Origin: Papaver somniferum | Taxonomy: Eukaryota > Streptophyta > Magnoliopsida > Ranunculales > Papaveraceae | NCBI RefSeq assembly: GCF_003573695.1 | Contig: NC_039358.1 | Location: forward strand, 158,710,920 to 158,774,919 | Length of the DNA: 64,000 bases | Direction: 5' to 3' | Shown: positions 46,892 to 58,887 of the stretch, piece by piece | Numbering within the stretch: position 1 is the stretch's first letter | Layout of the letters: every line of letters starts with the position of its first letter | Notes under the pieces: generated by a model | Database searches by the model: none | Seen by the model: only the letters and a program-made list of their open reading frames with translations | Told to the model about the DNA's origin: nothing | Position numbers and translations under genes: made by a program

Positions 46892-48683
46892 TCAACTCGA
46901 ACCGTATAACAGTAGCCGGAATAACTGTGGGTCTTTAACACCAAAAAGAGCTGACAAAAGGAAACTGCAGTGAACCAAGAAAATGTACAAGACTAGCATG
47001 CCCTTACCTAGTTTCCTGATTAAGATATCTATATCTAATTGTGGTTCAGGTTCAGGTTCTATAAAAGGGTCTAAATATATTTCTTTAGGCTGCAACTCCT
47101 CAAAATTGAGATCCGAATTATTAGGTCCTAGAGTCTGTAATACTTAAATAAGAACTTAGAAGCACAAAATAATAACCTAAATAATTGAGGATCCTCTAAG
47201 TCAATCAGGTTTGACTTACATAATTGACCACAGTGAGAGTAGTGGTCATTCTTAAGAAAATGTGTCGATTCTAATATCCTAAAGTAATTAGGTTTAGTCT
47301 CAGAACTTAATAATTGACACATTTGAAATTTATACGTTCCCACAATTGTTTGAAAAATATTTGGTGGGAAAACAAAGTCGATCTTAGTATCATAGCCTGG
47401 TCTAACCTCATCAACCAGAGGATGGGTTTCTAACAACTGAACTTCCTTATGGACATCACTAGGTTCAGGAAAACGAGTATGAAAGTAATCTTGTAAAATG
47501 GTTGAGGCATTGATGTCAAGTCCTAAGTGTGGGGACTTTCTGAGAGTTAAAGGTAAGGCACTAGGGAAGTGATAATCACCCCCAAACTTAGAGTTTTCAG
47601 TTTCTCTAGATAGACCTCTAATTTTTCTTGAATTTCCGTATCTTCAGAGTCCTTAAAATATTCAAGAGATTCTTCTAAGTTATTATCAGGTAGTGCATCT
47701 TTACTCATCTCTACGGGTCTATCTTCTTCTTCCAAGACTATTGTTTCTAAGTCGCTAGACTCTAAAACAGTATTTTCGAAATGAACCCGTTCCTCTAAAC
47801 CACTATCGGCTTCGTAATCAAAAGGAAAAACTACATCGTCTAAAACGGTGGTATCCCTAATCAAATCCTCGTCCTTTTGAATAGGTGAATAATCATAAAA
47901 ATTATTTGGATTTGAAGTAGAAATAATATAATCACTATAAAGCTCAATTGGATTACTAGATTCCTGATTACTATGCCTACATTTCAGATTCTTCATCACT
48001 ACTATCCTCATCATCATAATAGTAGAAGATGATTGAACCTTATCTAAATAAGTAGTGTTACCAATTATAACCTCGTTATCTTGATTATGTGAAAAAGTCT
48101 CTTCATTCTCAAGGGTATTATTGGATACACTATATTGGCAATTCAAGTTATTTCGAGCAATACTTTCGTTCGTCTCTAACTCAAGTCTACGTGTCGACTC
48201 AGCTATCCTCTCAAGGGTCTCTTCCAAAGAAAGTTCCCTTAGTGTAGGATCTAAGTTTTGAGTTAATCTATTGAGGATATCTTCTACAGATTCAGTTGTT
48301 GTTGCTGCAGTTCTTTCGTCCATAACTACATTATTCACCTCATCTAATTTATACGTCGATTCAGCTAACTGACGTGATGACTCAGCTAAATTCCTGAGAG
48401 TCTCTTCTAGAGAAGGAATAGGAACTGAAGGATCATAATAAGGACTACTTTTCAATAGTTTGATTGTATCCTCTAAAGACGAAGAACTAGTATTATAATC
48501 TTCTTGCTCGTATGACTGATGCGCGTGCGGATAGTAATTGGGCTCACCATGGTATGAACCATAACCTTGGAAAGGTTGGCGTCCCCAGTCACTATTCTCA
48601 CCATGGTCATAATACTGATGATGTCCATATTCAAATTCAGGTCGATATTCATTGTATTGGCTTCTATCATACCAGTTCGACAT
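46892..48683 (-). pseudogene. Family-A conserved ORF of unknown function (A3 copy)
   Basis: The start chosen is ATG 48683 (MSNWYDRSQYNEY), because it aligns with the ATA in A1; an upstream in-frame ATG at 48710 also exists. The N-terminus is rich in Tyr, His and Gly. Then two copies of a helical repeat of the type SLEETL(R/E)x(L/I)AES(S/T)R occur, followed by an acidic domain. Paired frameshifts near 48000 and another near 47630 break the frame. Homology to A1 continues through 47436-47128 (LETHPLVDEV, DPQLFRLLF) and 47095-46892 (EPEPEPQLD, hydrophobic MLVLYIFLVHCSFLLSALFG, second DPQLFRLLL). No recognised domain. Confidence 0.75.
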
Positions 48684-48719
48684 TCTTAATTGCAGGGGAA
48701 TTCTACGCAATCACAAACA

Positions 48720-49755
48720 AGTCCGACTCGACCAAATCAAACCTATAGAATCTAGCAAACAAAAAGCATGATGGCTCCACTTAGATTGTTTTCTAGACCA
48801 GCTTCTATTCCTTCGAAAAGGAATTCGTTACAATTTGAGCACACCCCTCTGGAATCAATCCAAGCTAATGTAAGTTGAATCGAGGCGAGGGAAGCTCAGT
48901 GGAGCTTTGATACCCAAGGCCTCACCGCTATCACAAGGCGGCGCAGTCACGCATTCAACTCACAGAAACCATCATGAACTTTGAAATGTGCTTAAAGAGC
49001 AACCAATATTTTTCGAACGAGTTTCCTATTAAGCTCGTTACCCTATTGGTCTCGTTCTATTCAAAATTTTAGGCTTAGGTTCGCGTTTGGTTTCGTTTTC
49101 CTAAGGCAGGCAAGAAGGAAACGGTGATGAAATCCGAGTCCTTATCTTGTTTAGGCCAGGCCTTGCCCTTTACTAGGAAAATAAAGACAGTCCGGTTCGT
49201 CCTCAAACAATTATCACCTTAAGGCAGACAGTAACCCGCTTGCAGGGGATTCGCGAGTGTTTCGATTGGACTTACCTCCCGTACCAGACGGGAGAAGAAC
49301 CGCTGTCGTCGACTCGGGCCACGACTCCTATGCCGTGTGCGAACCCGAGGGGCCGAGATGATATCGTAATCGTCGTCCTTCCCTGCAAACAGTTTGTATT
49401 TAAGGATACCCTTCCGTAGGGTTTAAAAATAAAAATAAAAATGTCCAAAAGTCCAAAATAAAGTCCAAATAAAAAGTCCAAAAATTATGAAAAATAAAGC
49501 CTATTTACAAATTCTAAAAAAATATATATAAAAGCTATATACAAAAAACAAAAAAAAAAATAATAATAAAAAAAAATTAAATCCTAAAAAAAAGTTATGT
49601 CTTTTTTCTTTCTTCTCTTTTAGCTTTAAGCTTTTTGTTCCCAAGTCCTTAGTATTCCACTTCGAACCTGTAAATCAAAGACACAAAAAGAAACGTAAAA
49701 AGGAACAAATAATAATAGATAAAAAAAAAATTAAAGCTAAAAACAAATCTATATA
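48720..49755 (-). other. A3 leader
   Basis: About 1 kb between PBS and ORF, similar to 8635-9653 of A1. No supported ORF. A- and T-rich near the PBS. Confidence 0.65.
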
Positions 49756-49777
49756 CAAGTCCCCGGCAGCGGCGCCA
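49756..49777 (-). other. Primer binding site of A3
   Basis: The minus strand reads TGGCGCCGCTGCCGGGGACT starting three bases after the LTR, a PBS type common in plant Gypsy-related elements. Confidence 0.9.
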
Positions 49778-49780
49778 TTT

Positions 49781-51348
49781 TGTTATAGTATTAAGATTGC
49801 GGTAAATAAGAGTTCGTTACTCGGACTTGAAAAGATTTTTAAAACAAAAATATATACACAATATGTCACAAGATCAAGAGGAACCAGGACTCAGGATTCC
49901 AATGTGTTTCATATTCAAGTGGCTCAGAAAATAATCCTAGGCGATTATAGCTCAAAATAAAACAAGTATTAACTCTATCTTTGCCAAATTAGATTCCATA
50001 AAATATTACTTGTATATGATAAGCATGGCACATCAAGAATCCCTAGGACTAAGCATGTTCCATCAAACAAAATCACAAGTAATTAACTGAAATCATAAAT
50101 CAATTAAAATCGGTGCAAAAAGTGAATTAAGAATTATTTAAATAACCACATGGTTGAAAAACAGCTTCCTCCATCATCCCAGTATTGGGGTTTAGCTACT
50201 CATAATAATCATGTTCTCAAAATACATACTTGATGCTCAAAATATGATTATAAGAGTGAAAAATATAATACAGTGAAACTACGACCCTCTTTAAGCGTCC
50301 AGAGAAGAACGATAAAATACCACTGATGTAAATAACGATACCTCACTGCTGCTGTTGACGCTGTTGTTTTAAGACCCTCGGATGCTAGTCGTTGTCACTG
50401 TTGATAAACGACTGTCTTTGCAGGTGTGTTCTTCGTGTTCTTCGAGCTTTGTTAATGGCAGCAGCAGCAGCAGGTACAATTCCTGCAACTCCTCCTGCGC
50501 CTCTCTGCTGGCCTCCCAATCGACCCCTAACTCTTGATAACGCCTATATGACTCGAAACAATCTATATATACTTAAACAGGTCCACTAAATCTTCCCCAA
50601 AATTCTCGTTTCTCTCCACAGCAAGTTACGTATATTTCCTCTCTTTCTTCTTTTTACGCGTCTACTAAGCTATTCCCTTGCCACAAACTCTCCAATGACT
50701 TGAAGAAGACCAAGTGCAAGTATAGTTAGCGTGAAAATCTCCCAGAAATTCCTCAAAAAATCTTTGAACTCAATCAGCAGCGCACGTGTTCTGTTGAACT
50801 TCGATTCAATTTTTCCGGCATTCCAGCCCAATTGTTTGCGTCCAATAGATTGTACTAGGCCTGTTTAGTCCATCCAAGTCCATCCCAACTGATTTCGGCG
50901 ATTGAATCTCGTTAAAACTCCATCAAAATTCGATTCTCAATCTGCCAGTGAACTTCCCGCCAATTTTCTAATTCAAAACGTGAAGAAGGTGGGTGCCCTT
51001 ATCCTGTGCTGTTCTCCCTTTAGCAGCTGCCTGGAAATAGGTCACCCCTTAGTAATTAGGTTACCCCTTATCCAAAATCGAGGGTCCGTATAGTGATTTC
51101 TCTGGGACATTTTCCGCACTTTTTCGAGGTTCCTCCGGGGTATTTCTGGGGTACTTCCGGTACACTTCTGGGGCGCTTCCGGTACTCTATCAACGGAGGT
51201 CCAAACGCCGCATTTTCAGCCAATTTCGCCGCAAAACTTTATTCTTCTAAAAACACCTACAAATAAATAAAATAGCCAAATAAGTACAATATCGAGCACT
51301 AACAATATATACAATAGAGATATATTAGACACATAAATGCGTCTATCA
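49781..51348 (-). repeat. 5' LTR of A3
   Basis: Near-identical to 44023-45591. A minus-strand TATA-like box lies at 50561-50574. The right flank is GCAAG. Confidence 0.95.
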
Positions 51349-51353
51349 GCAAG
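51349..51353. repeat. Right target site duplication of A3
   Basis: GCAAG, identical to 44018-44022. Confidence 0.95.
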
Positions 51354-53887
51354 AAGGGGACGATCAAACTACCCGGCTTACCTGAGATTCATGACGTAGT
51401 ATACGTAAAAGGTATGACTGCAAATATTCTTTTTATTAGTCAAATCTGTGACAAAGCCCATAGAGTTGTCTTTCATGCAAATGGATGTGACATTGTGGAC
51501 AAAACTGGGAAAGTAATTTTTCAAGGAACTCGTGGTAAGAACAACAGTTATCTTCTGGATACTCAGTAGTTCAGTAACTGTTGCAATTTGACTAAGGTGG
51601 AATCTACACATCTTTTGCATGAACATTTTTGTCACATCAATTATGGTCTTCTAACTAAGATCATTAACAAAGAACTTGTTATAGGTGTTCCCAAAATCAA
51701 TGCAAAGATTGATGGTGTATGTGGTGCCTGTAAAAAGGGTAAACAAACGAAAGTTCACCATAAATCATCTCGAGATATTCTCACTAAAGATCCACTTGAT
51801 TTAATTCATATGGACCTCTTCGGACCTATTCAACAACCCACGGTTGCTGGTAAGAAGTATGCTTTAGTTATGGTAGATTATTACACCATATTCACTTGGG
51901 TTGCATTTTTATCTCATAAGAATGAAACCATTGATGAATTCAAGATTATTGCTAAAAGAATCCCGAACGAACAAGGTCGCAAACTAAAGAAAATTAGAAG
52001 CGACCATGGAACTGAATTCAAGGACACTAAGGTGTTTGAATTTCGTGACGAACTGGGGATTATTCAACAATATTCACCACCCATTACTCCTCAAGCCAAT
52101 GGAGTTGCAGAAAGAAAAAACAGGAACATTCAGGAAATGTCCAGGGTAATGCTCCATAAGAAAAACTTACCGTAAGGTTTTGGGGAGAAGCTGTCTTCAC
52201 AACATGTTATTTGATCAACCGTGTCTACCTACAGTCTAAAGCTCTAAAAACTCCTTATGAGTTGTGGTATGTTAGAAAACCCAACTTGCACTATCTCAGA
52301 GTGTTCGGAAGTAAGTGCTACATTCTAAAAGATCGAGAACAGAGAGGGAAATTTGATACTAAAAGTGATGAAGGTATCTTCCTTGTCTATGCCTCTAGTC
52401 TTGGTTTTCAAGTGTTTAATCTCATAACCCAAGTTATGCTGGAATCCACTAATGTTATTATCGATGATATTAGTAATTTTCATCATGATAATCCTCCTGC
52501 TGAATTGCCACCAACTGAGTCAATTGAGAAAGTCAAAGAAATTCCAGAATCAGTTGAAGTCATTCCAACTGTTACTGATCCTGACATTTCTAGTGAAGAG
52601 GAGAAGAACACTGACCAGACTACTCCTGTTGAACAAGAGTGTGTCCCTCCTCGACACTTATGGGTTCAAAGGAATCATGATCCCAACAGTATTATTGGAG
52701 GTAGAGATTCTACTGCTAAGACAAGAGGACAACTTCAAAATATTTGTAATTTTGGTTGTTATCTTTCACAAGTATAACCGAGAAATATTGATGAAGCTCT
52801 TAGCGATCCCTTTTGGGTGAATGCAATGCATGAAGAGTTAAATCAATTTCAAAGACAAGACGTATGGGAACTATTACCTTGTCCCTCCAATATCAATATT
52901 GTTGGTACTAAATGGATATTCAAGAATAAGTCTGATGAATTTGGCACAATTGTCAGAAATAAAGCCATACTTGTCGCTCAAGGATATTCACAGATTGAAG
53001 GTATCGACTTTGACGAAACCTTTTCTCCTGTGGCACGCCTTGAGTCCGTTCGGTTGTTATTAGCTCATGCTTTTTTTCTTAAGGTTAAGTAGTTTCAAAT
53101 GGACATAAAATCCGAGTTCCTAAACGGAAATTTAAAGGAAGAAGTCTATGTCGCACAACCTAAGGGTTTTGAAAACCCTGATTTCCCAGATCATGTTCTT
53201 AAGATTAAAAAGGCATTATATGAGTTAAAACAAGCACCTAGATCCTGGTTCGAAAAACTTAATACTTCTCTTCTTAGGAAAGGTTTTTCGAGAGACGGAG
53301 CTGATAAAACCTTATTTACCAAATAGAGTGGGAAAGATGTTGTCATTGCTCAAGTCTATGTAGATGATATCATCTATGTTTCAACTTCTGAGAAACTTGC
53401 AAAATATTTCCAAGACTCTCTTGGGAAAGAATTTGAAATGAGCAATGTTGGTGGATTAAAGTTATCTTAGGATTATAAATTCAGCAACATAAGGAGGTTA
53501 TTTATCTCAAGAAAAATATGCAAAGGATCTTGTCACAAGATTTGTCTGGATAAGTCAACTCCAAAACTGACACTTATGCTCACTACTGGTAAACTACATA
53601 AATATGAGAAAGGAGTAAATGTGGATCAAAAAATGTATCGATCTACTATTGGTAGCCTTTTATATCTTACAACTACTAGACCTGATATTGCTTTTAATGT
53701 TGGTTGTTGTGCTAGATTTCAGGCTAATCCAAAGGAATCTCATCTTGCAGCTACAAAAAGGATCATACGATACGCAGTTGGGTATGGTATATCTTACACT
53801 TTTAATACTAATACTGACCTTTCTGCTTATTCAGTTGTTGATTAGGCATGATGTGTAGAAGACAGAAAAAGTACATCAAGGGGTTTC
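51354..53887 (+). pseudogene. C4 Pol: integrase, reverse transcriptase, partial RNase H
   Basis: Continuation of the C4 polyprotein. The GAG-pre-integrase region (HHCC zinc type, His at HEHFCHINYG, CGACKKGKQ) leads into the integrase core with Asp at 51813 (HMDLFGP), Asp at 52002 (SDHGTEF) and Glu at 52110 (NGVAERKNR). A one-base deletion near 52173 shifts the frame. The RT starts near 52790 (DPFWVNAM), with [29 protein letters not shown] and the catalytic YVDD at 53357-53368. In-frame stops lie near 52775, 53090 and 53325, and frame breaks near 53465 and 53550. RNase H stops where SDADWAG should be and is cut at 53887. Confidence 0.92.
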
Positions 53888-54594
53888 TGAAAAAGCGGGG
53901 GTCTAACAACCACACCCAATATTTCGCTTAGCAATCTGTATGGGCAAACTCCAATATACTTTTATGAGAATCAACTAGACAGTTAGACTCAATCAATGAA
54001 AAATATATCAAAGAATTTATATCTCAATCTCTCAATTTGATCTTTACTCAAGCAAATAGAAATATGCGAGTCTTTATCAAAGAGAGATAACTTGGATGGT
54101 AGAAAAGACCAATATCCAAGTGTCAATCAATTTAAATCAACAACCAAAAGGTCGGATATTTTAATTGATTGAACTAACGCACAACCTGTATTATTTTAAT
54201 TATAAAGATAAAAAAATATAATGCGGAAACTGAAATAACACAGACACCAGAAATTTTGTTAACGAGGAAACCGCAAATGCAGAAAAACCCCGGGACCTAG
54301 TCCAGATTGAACACACATTGTATTAAGCCGCTACAGACACCAGCCTACTCCAAATTAACTTCGGTCTCGACTGTAGTTGAACCCCAATCAATCTCACACT
54401 GATCCAAGGTACAGTTATGCTCCTACGCCTCTATCCCAGCAGGATACTGCGCACTTGATTCCCTTAGCTGATCTCACCCACAACTAAGAGTTGCTACGAC
54501 CCATAGTCAAAAACTTTAATAAACAAATCTGTATCACACAGAAAAGTCTACGGTAATAGATAAATCCGTCTCCCACGAATATACCTACGAGTTT
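53888..54594 (-). repeat. Family-C LTR fragment, minus orientation
   Basis: Begins TGAAAAAGCGGGGG, the LTR terminus, abutting C4 RNase H. About 707 bp colinear with the C LTR, then interrupted by A2 at 54595. Confidence 0.88.
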
Positions 54595-56201
54595 TGATGG
54601 TATTTCAAAAGTGATTGTAGTTGTAGTGGTAAAAAGGGTCTTTTCAGACTTGTGAAGGAAACAATTTTCAAATTTAAATTAAACAAGCAAATAAATAATT
54701 CAAAGCTTTAGAGAAAAATACCAAGACTAGGATTCCACCATTGACCAAATAAATAGTAAACTCTAAATAATATTCATGCAATTCTATCTTTAAAAATAAT
54801 TCTAATATTTGCCTCAAATATATTTTTGAAGTAATAGTTGTAATCAACGAGTATAAAACATCAAAAGTTTTTAAAACCCAGCATGCTTCATCAAATTAAT
54901 TCACAACTATTCAATAAAGCTATTATTTCAATTCCAATTCCATGCAAATAATCCAATAATAATATTGCAAATAAATAGTAAAATTAGAATTATACCAATT
55001 ATTGTGGAACAATGGCTTCCTCCGTCGCCTTGGCTAATGGGTTTAGCTCCTCATCCCGAAAACACACTCACCAGATGTATTCATGGCTAAATAAGTGTTT
55101 TTATTGATGAAAATAATTGATAATTGAAGTTTGTAACGCTGTAATAGTGTTACAGCGTCACTGTTACAAAAGGGTAAGTGCTGAAAATAATCGATACAAC
55201 ACAAGTGCTGTATAAAAACGACACAGCGAGGTCGCTGTTTGCACTGTTGAAGAATGACACTTCGGTACTGCTGTAATGAAGAAGACGGATACTGCTGTTT
55301 AAGACTGTTAAAGAACGACTGACTCTGCGAGTCTGTTCTTCGTGTTCTTGAAGCTCTTCAATGGCAGCAGCAACAACAACACTGTCTTCTCTGTAATCGC
55401 TTCTCCTCGGCTCTCCTGGACTCTAAACTCTCTCCTAAAGATTTCTAACCCTTCTATGACAAAAACCCAACTATATATAGCCTTCCGACTCCCTAGAAAC
55501 TCGATCAAATTCGAGAATAAATCTCTTATTCTTCACGTGCAGTTTGAACAATAATTCCATCTGTCGATCTTTGTATGCGTCTGGTAGCTATTCTATTGCT
55601 CCCAAAATCTTCTCTGACTTGAACTCGACTAAATACATGGCTGTCCAGCGTAGAAAATCCCCCAAAATCTCTCACCAATCTTGAAACTCAAAACAGAACA
55701 CCGTGTCCTGTTAGGACTTTGAATCCTTCTCCAGGCCAAAACATCCCAACTTGATCGCTAAAATTACTTGTATTCGGCCTGTTTAGCCTTAACAGGCTTA
55801 ACCCAACAATTTCCAGCGATTGAATCTCTTCAGAAGCCCATCAAAAATCGAAATGAAATTTCACCAGTTCTTGCATGTATTTTTCCCGCCAATTTTGTTT
55901 TTTTGAAACGTGAAGAAGGGGGTGCCCCTAATCCAAAAGTTGGGCGCCTTTATCAGCCGGGGTGTTTTCCGCTCTTTTTCGGGGTTCCTCCGGGGTATTT
56001 CTGGGTGTCTCCAACATACTTCTGGGGTGCTTCTGGTAGTTATCAACGGAGGTCCAAATGCCGCATTTTTAGCCAATTTCGCCACAAAGCCTTATTCTTC
56101 CAAAAACACCTACAAATAAATAAAATAACCAAATAAGTACGATATCGAGCACTAACAATATATACAAATGAGCTATATTAGACACATAAATGCGTCTATC
56201 A
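54595..56201 (-). repeat. Family-A LTR A2, solitary (1607 bp)
   Basis: TGATGGTATT...CTATCA. Homologous to the A1 and A3 LTRs, most clearly in its right half (GTGCCCCTAATCC, TATCAACGGAGGTCC, ACACATAAATGCG), but a third subfamily. A minus-strand TATA-like CTATATATAG lies at 55471-55480. No PPT or PBS adjoins, and the flanks (AGTTT and GCAGA) do not match, so it is a solo LTR with one flank later lost. Confidence 0.87.
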
Positions 56202-56938
56202 GCAGATGAAATTCATCGAACTGATAATTCGAGATGAGTTCATAGGTGATATCATCGTCGGGAGCTTAGAAGCTTACATCGAAGTCTTGGAGCTCATGTT
56301 TCTCCTTAAACATCTCAAGATAAATATGCTTAAATATGACCTTCTTATTACCAACTGAGACGCTTTGTATTACTGCGGCAGCGTCTTCCTCGTCAGCGGG
56401 ATCTGGCGTAGGATTCTTCGGAGGACTCAAGTCTGAAGCCTTCCTTTTAGAAGTAGGACTCTTGGGTGGATCAACCTTCGACACAGTACCCTTGGAGGAT
56501 TTCCCTTTGGAAGGGACCACTGAAGGAGGAGGCAGAGGATTCTGTTGGGGCATTGAAGGTTGATCCATAGAAGGCTCCTACTGTAGTCAGCAGATGAAAT
56601 TCATCGAACTGATAATTCGAGATGAGTTCATAGGTGATATCATCGTCGGGAGCGTAGAAGCGGACATCAAAGGCTTGAAGCTCACGTTTCTCCTTAAACA
56701 TCTCAAGATCAATATACTTAAATGTGACCTTATTCTTACCAACTGAGACGCTTCGTATTACTGGGGCAGCGTCTTCCTCGTCAGCGGGATCTGGCGTAGG
56801 AAGCCTTCCTTTTGGAAGGAAGACTCTTGGGTGGATCAACCTTCGACACAGTACCCTTGGAGGATTTCCCTTTGGAAGGGACCGCTGGAGGAGGAGGCAG
56901 AGGATTCTGTTGGGGCATTGAAGGTGAAGTCATAGAAC
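56202..56938. repeat. ~386-bp tandem duplication
   Basis: GCAGATGAAATTCATCGAAC begins both units, at 56202 and 56590. The units match closely to ...GGGGCATTGAAGGT. A small segment encoding DLSPPKNP is missing in the second. Confidence 0.9.
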
Positions 56939-57249
56939 GAAGAGGCGGAACATCCAACACTTCATTACGAGGAGGAGGAGCCTGCGTACCTCTAGAATCG
57001 TCACGCGAACGATAAGAGGTGTGGCTAACAGCATACCTAGAGCCATGAGGACCCTTCGGTGGATCTCCTTTATTGGTAGACGAAGCCTTCTGACCAGAAG
57101 AAGATGAGACCCTTTGAGCACGAGGATCTGCATGTGAAGGCCTACAGGAGCCTCCCCCAGGTGGAGTTATATCAGGGTATCTGCGTGGAGGAGATCTATG
57201 CGGACTAGCCGGCGAAGTCTGATAGGGAACCCGCGGACGATCAATCATA
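56202..57249 (-). pseudogene. Pro/Lys/Ser-rich ORF with internal tandem duplication (probable Gypsy extra ORF)
   Basis: Minus-strand ORF from ATG 57249 (MIDRPRVPYQ). The N-terminus is Pro/Ser/Arg-rich and disordered. Then comes a module PSMPQQNPLPPP, SKGKSSKGTVSKVDPPKS, an acidic DPADEEDAA and a folded-looking segment with LEMFKEK and FDV. The module occurs twice (56590-~56938 and 56202-~56589) because of a tandem DNA duplication, so the frame runs into a second partial copy. It is truncated by the A2 LTR at 56202. I recognise no domain. The composition and the LTR-like region on the right suggest an element-borne ORF; host origin is not excluded. Confidence 0.5.
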
Positions 57250-57900
57250 TCTACGAAGAAACACAAAAACAAGTTAGAATTTGTTACAAAGGAACAACTA
57301 AAGATAAAAAAAAAACCGAGAAATCGTCAGTTCATCTTGGCCGCCCTCAAAAACCCTAAACTAAAATAGAATCAGAAAAACCCTAACTCAGTTAAAACAC
57401 CAAGAGAAAATCTTCAAATACGGGCTTATGCGCTTCGTGATGAAGAACAGGGGCAAGCATATATGCTTCTGCATATGTGTTCTTCATCACAAAGCTAAAG
57501 ACTACAGTAGCAGAAGATGAGCAAAGTAATCAAGATCAAAATCAAAGACAAATCTCTTACCTGTATGTAAGAGATTTTCGAACAAGAGCGCAACCAAGAA
57601 GACAACGAACCACATCAACAGATGAGCGCAGAAAAATCAAGAGCAGGTCATATTCAATATAAGGACAGTAGCAATTAATGGCTAAAGAACAAGAATGAAG
57701 AACAAAAACCTTAGAAGAAGAAGAAGAAGAAGAAGAAGAATGAAGGACTGACAGGGAGGGAATGAAATTTATTTCTAAAAAATTTCACATTCTCTTTCCT
57801 ACTTATAAGCCTTGAAAAAGACAATGACCGTTCATTTACCCGAGAAGCAGTTATTGCAAGGAGTGGGAAACGTGCCCTATTATCTAGGGGAAGTTATTAG
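57250..57900. other. Noncoding flank of the Pro/Lys-rich ORF
   Basis: No supported ORF. It contains a (GAA)n microsatellite at 57714-57742 and AAACCCTAA-like bits near 57345-57400. It could hold the antisense ORF's promoter and 5' UTR. Confidence 0.5.
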
Positions 57901-58870
57901 GAGAGAGATGAGGAATATGTGACGTTTTTCCTCTAACTTCAACTGACACCCAAGTCAGAAGAAAAGGGGAAAATTGTGTGTACATATTTCATCATCCGAC
58001 ACGTGTCTATGGAGAAACACGTGGAAGACATACAATCCGGGGCATCAAGGTGTGATGCCACGCGCATACAGCCAAGAGACGTGTCTCCTCAGGGCAAGGC
58101 CCTCATCCAACAAATCCAATGGCGAAGAATCGAGGAGTACCGAAATATAATGCCATTGCAAAGCACTGAACAACATCCAAAGACTTACTTTATCCTATCT
58201 CAAGAAAGATCCAAGATCAGCGGTTAGGGTTAATCCGACTGACACGGATATGACAGGAGCAGAGGACGTATGTCTGGCGCGTACAGACGATGACGACTCT
58301 TCGTCATCAAGCATGGAACGCTGAGGGCATCGTAGAAGACGAAGATATCTGCGGTATTGACACAAAGCACAAGACGATAAGATTATAACGGCCTTCAGAA
58401 GTGGACCCCACGCTGTAACCCTATAAATACCCCTCTCCACTAAGAGAGACGGGGTCGACCAATCCATAGCAATTAGAGGAGAACATAGGAGAGAGAAAGA
58501 GTAAGTAAATCCCTTATTTCCGCTGACCTATGTACACTTTAAAGTCATTTGACTATCTTTGTAACCACTCAATACATAGTGAAACACCAACCCCGTGGAT
58601 GTAGGCCTTAGTGCTGAACCACGTAAATCTTTGTCTTATTTACATTTCAGCACTTTACATTCAACGTTTTACATCATGCACTTTACATTTATACTTCGAT
58701 CTCTATTTACTCTATTATATGAGCATTATAAATGATAATATACAACTAGACAATGACGAGCCCGAAGACTCTGAGTCGATGAATCGATATAATCACCTCC
58801 CCTTACTCATACATCACATAATTTATGATATAGAGTGTATGCGAACATTGTTTGTGAACACGTGGATTTA
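57901..58870 (+). repeat. Putative Ty3/Gypsy LTR remnant with promoter
   Basis: A plus-strand core promoter, CCCTATAAATACCCC (58421-58435), is followed by AGAGAGAAAGAG and then CCCCGTGGATGTAGGC and CACGTAAATCTTTG, an arrangement typical of plant Gypsy LTR U5 regions. Exact LTR ends and a PBS were not found, so the limits are approximate and the assignment tentative. Confidence 0.4.
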
Positions 58871-58887
58871 TGTGTTCACAGTGTGAA

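Larger units (their letters stand above)
44023..51348 (-). mobile_element. Family-A non-autonomous LTR retrotransposon A3 (complete)
   Basis: 7326 bp bounded by LTRs 44023-45591 (1569 bp) and 49781-51348 (1568 bp), with a GCAAG target duplication. Minus-strand order: 5' LTR, PBS 49756-49777, leader, ORF 48683-46892 (frameshifted), noncoding, PPT 45592-45606, 3' LTR. By eye I find only about a dozen to fifteen LTR differences, about 99% identity, so it is the youngest LTR insertion here. No pol. It also preserves the empty target site of the hAT element found in A1. Confidence 0.95.
43343..53887 (+). mobile_element. Copia element C4, pol-bearing but decayed, split by A3
   Basis: The internal region starts with a PBS and carries Gag zinc knuckle, protease, GAG-pre-integrase/integrase core and reverse transcriptase remains. 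It is interrupted between protease and integrase by A3 (44023-51348), and cut off inside RNase H at 53887 by the terminus of a minus-strand C LTR. It is the only member of family C here with pol and may represent the autonomous ancestor. Integrase and RT motifs are SIRE-like. Confidence 0.87.

Noticed and set aside
57976..58227. 83-codon plus-strand ORF in the LTR-like region
   Set aside because: No motif, overlaps the promoter-like part of the putative LTR.
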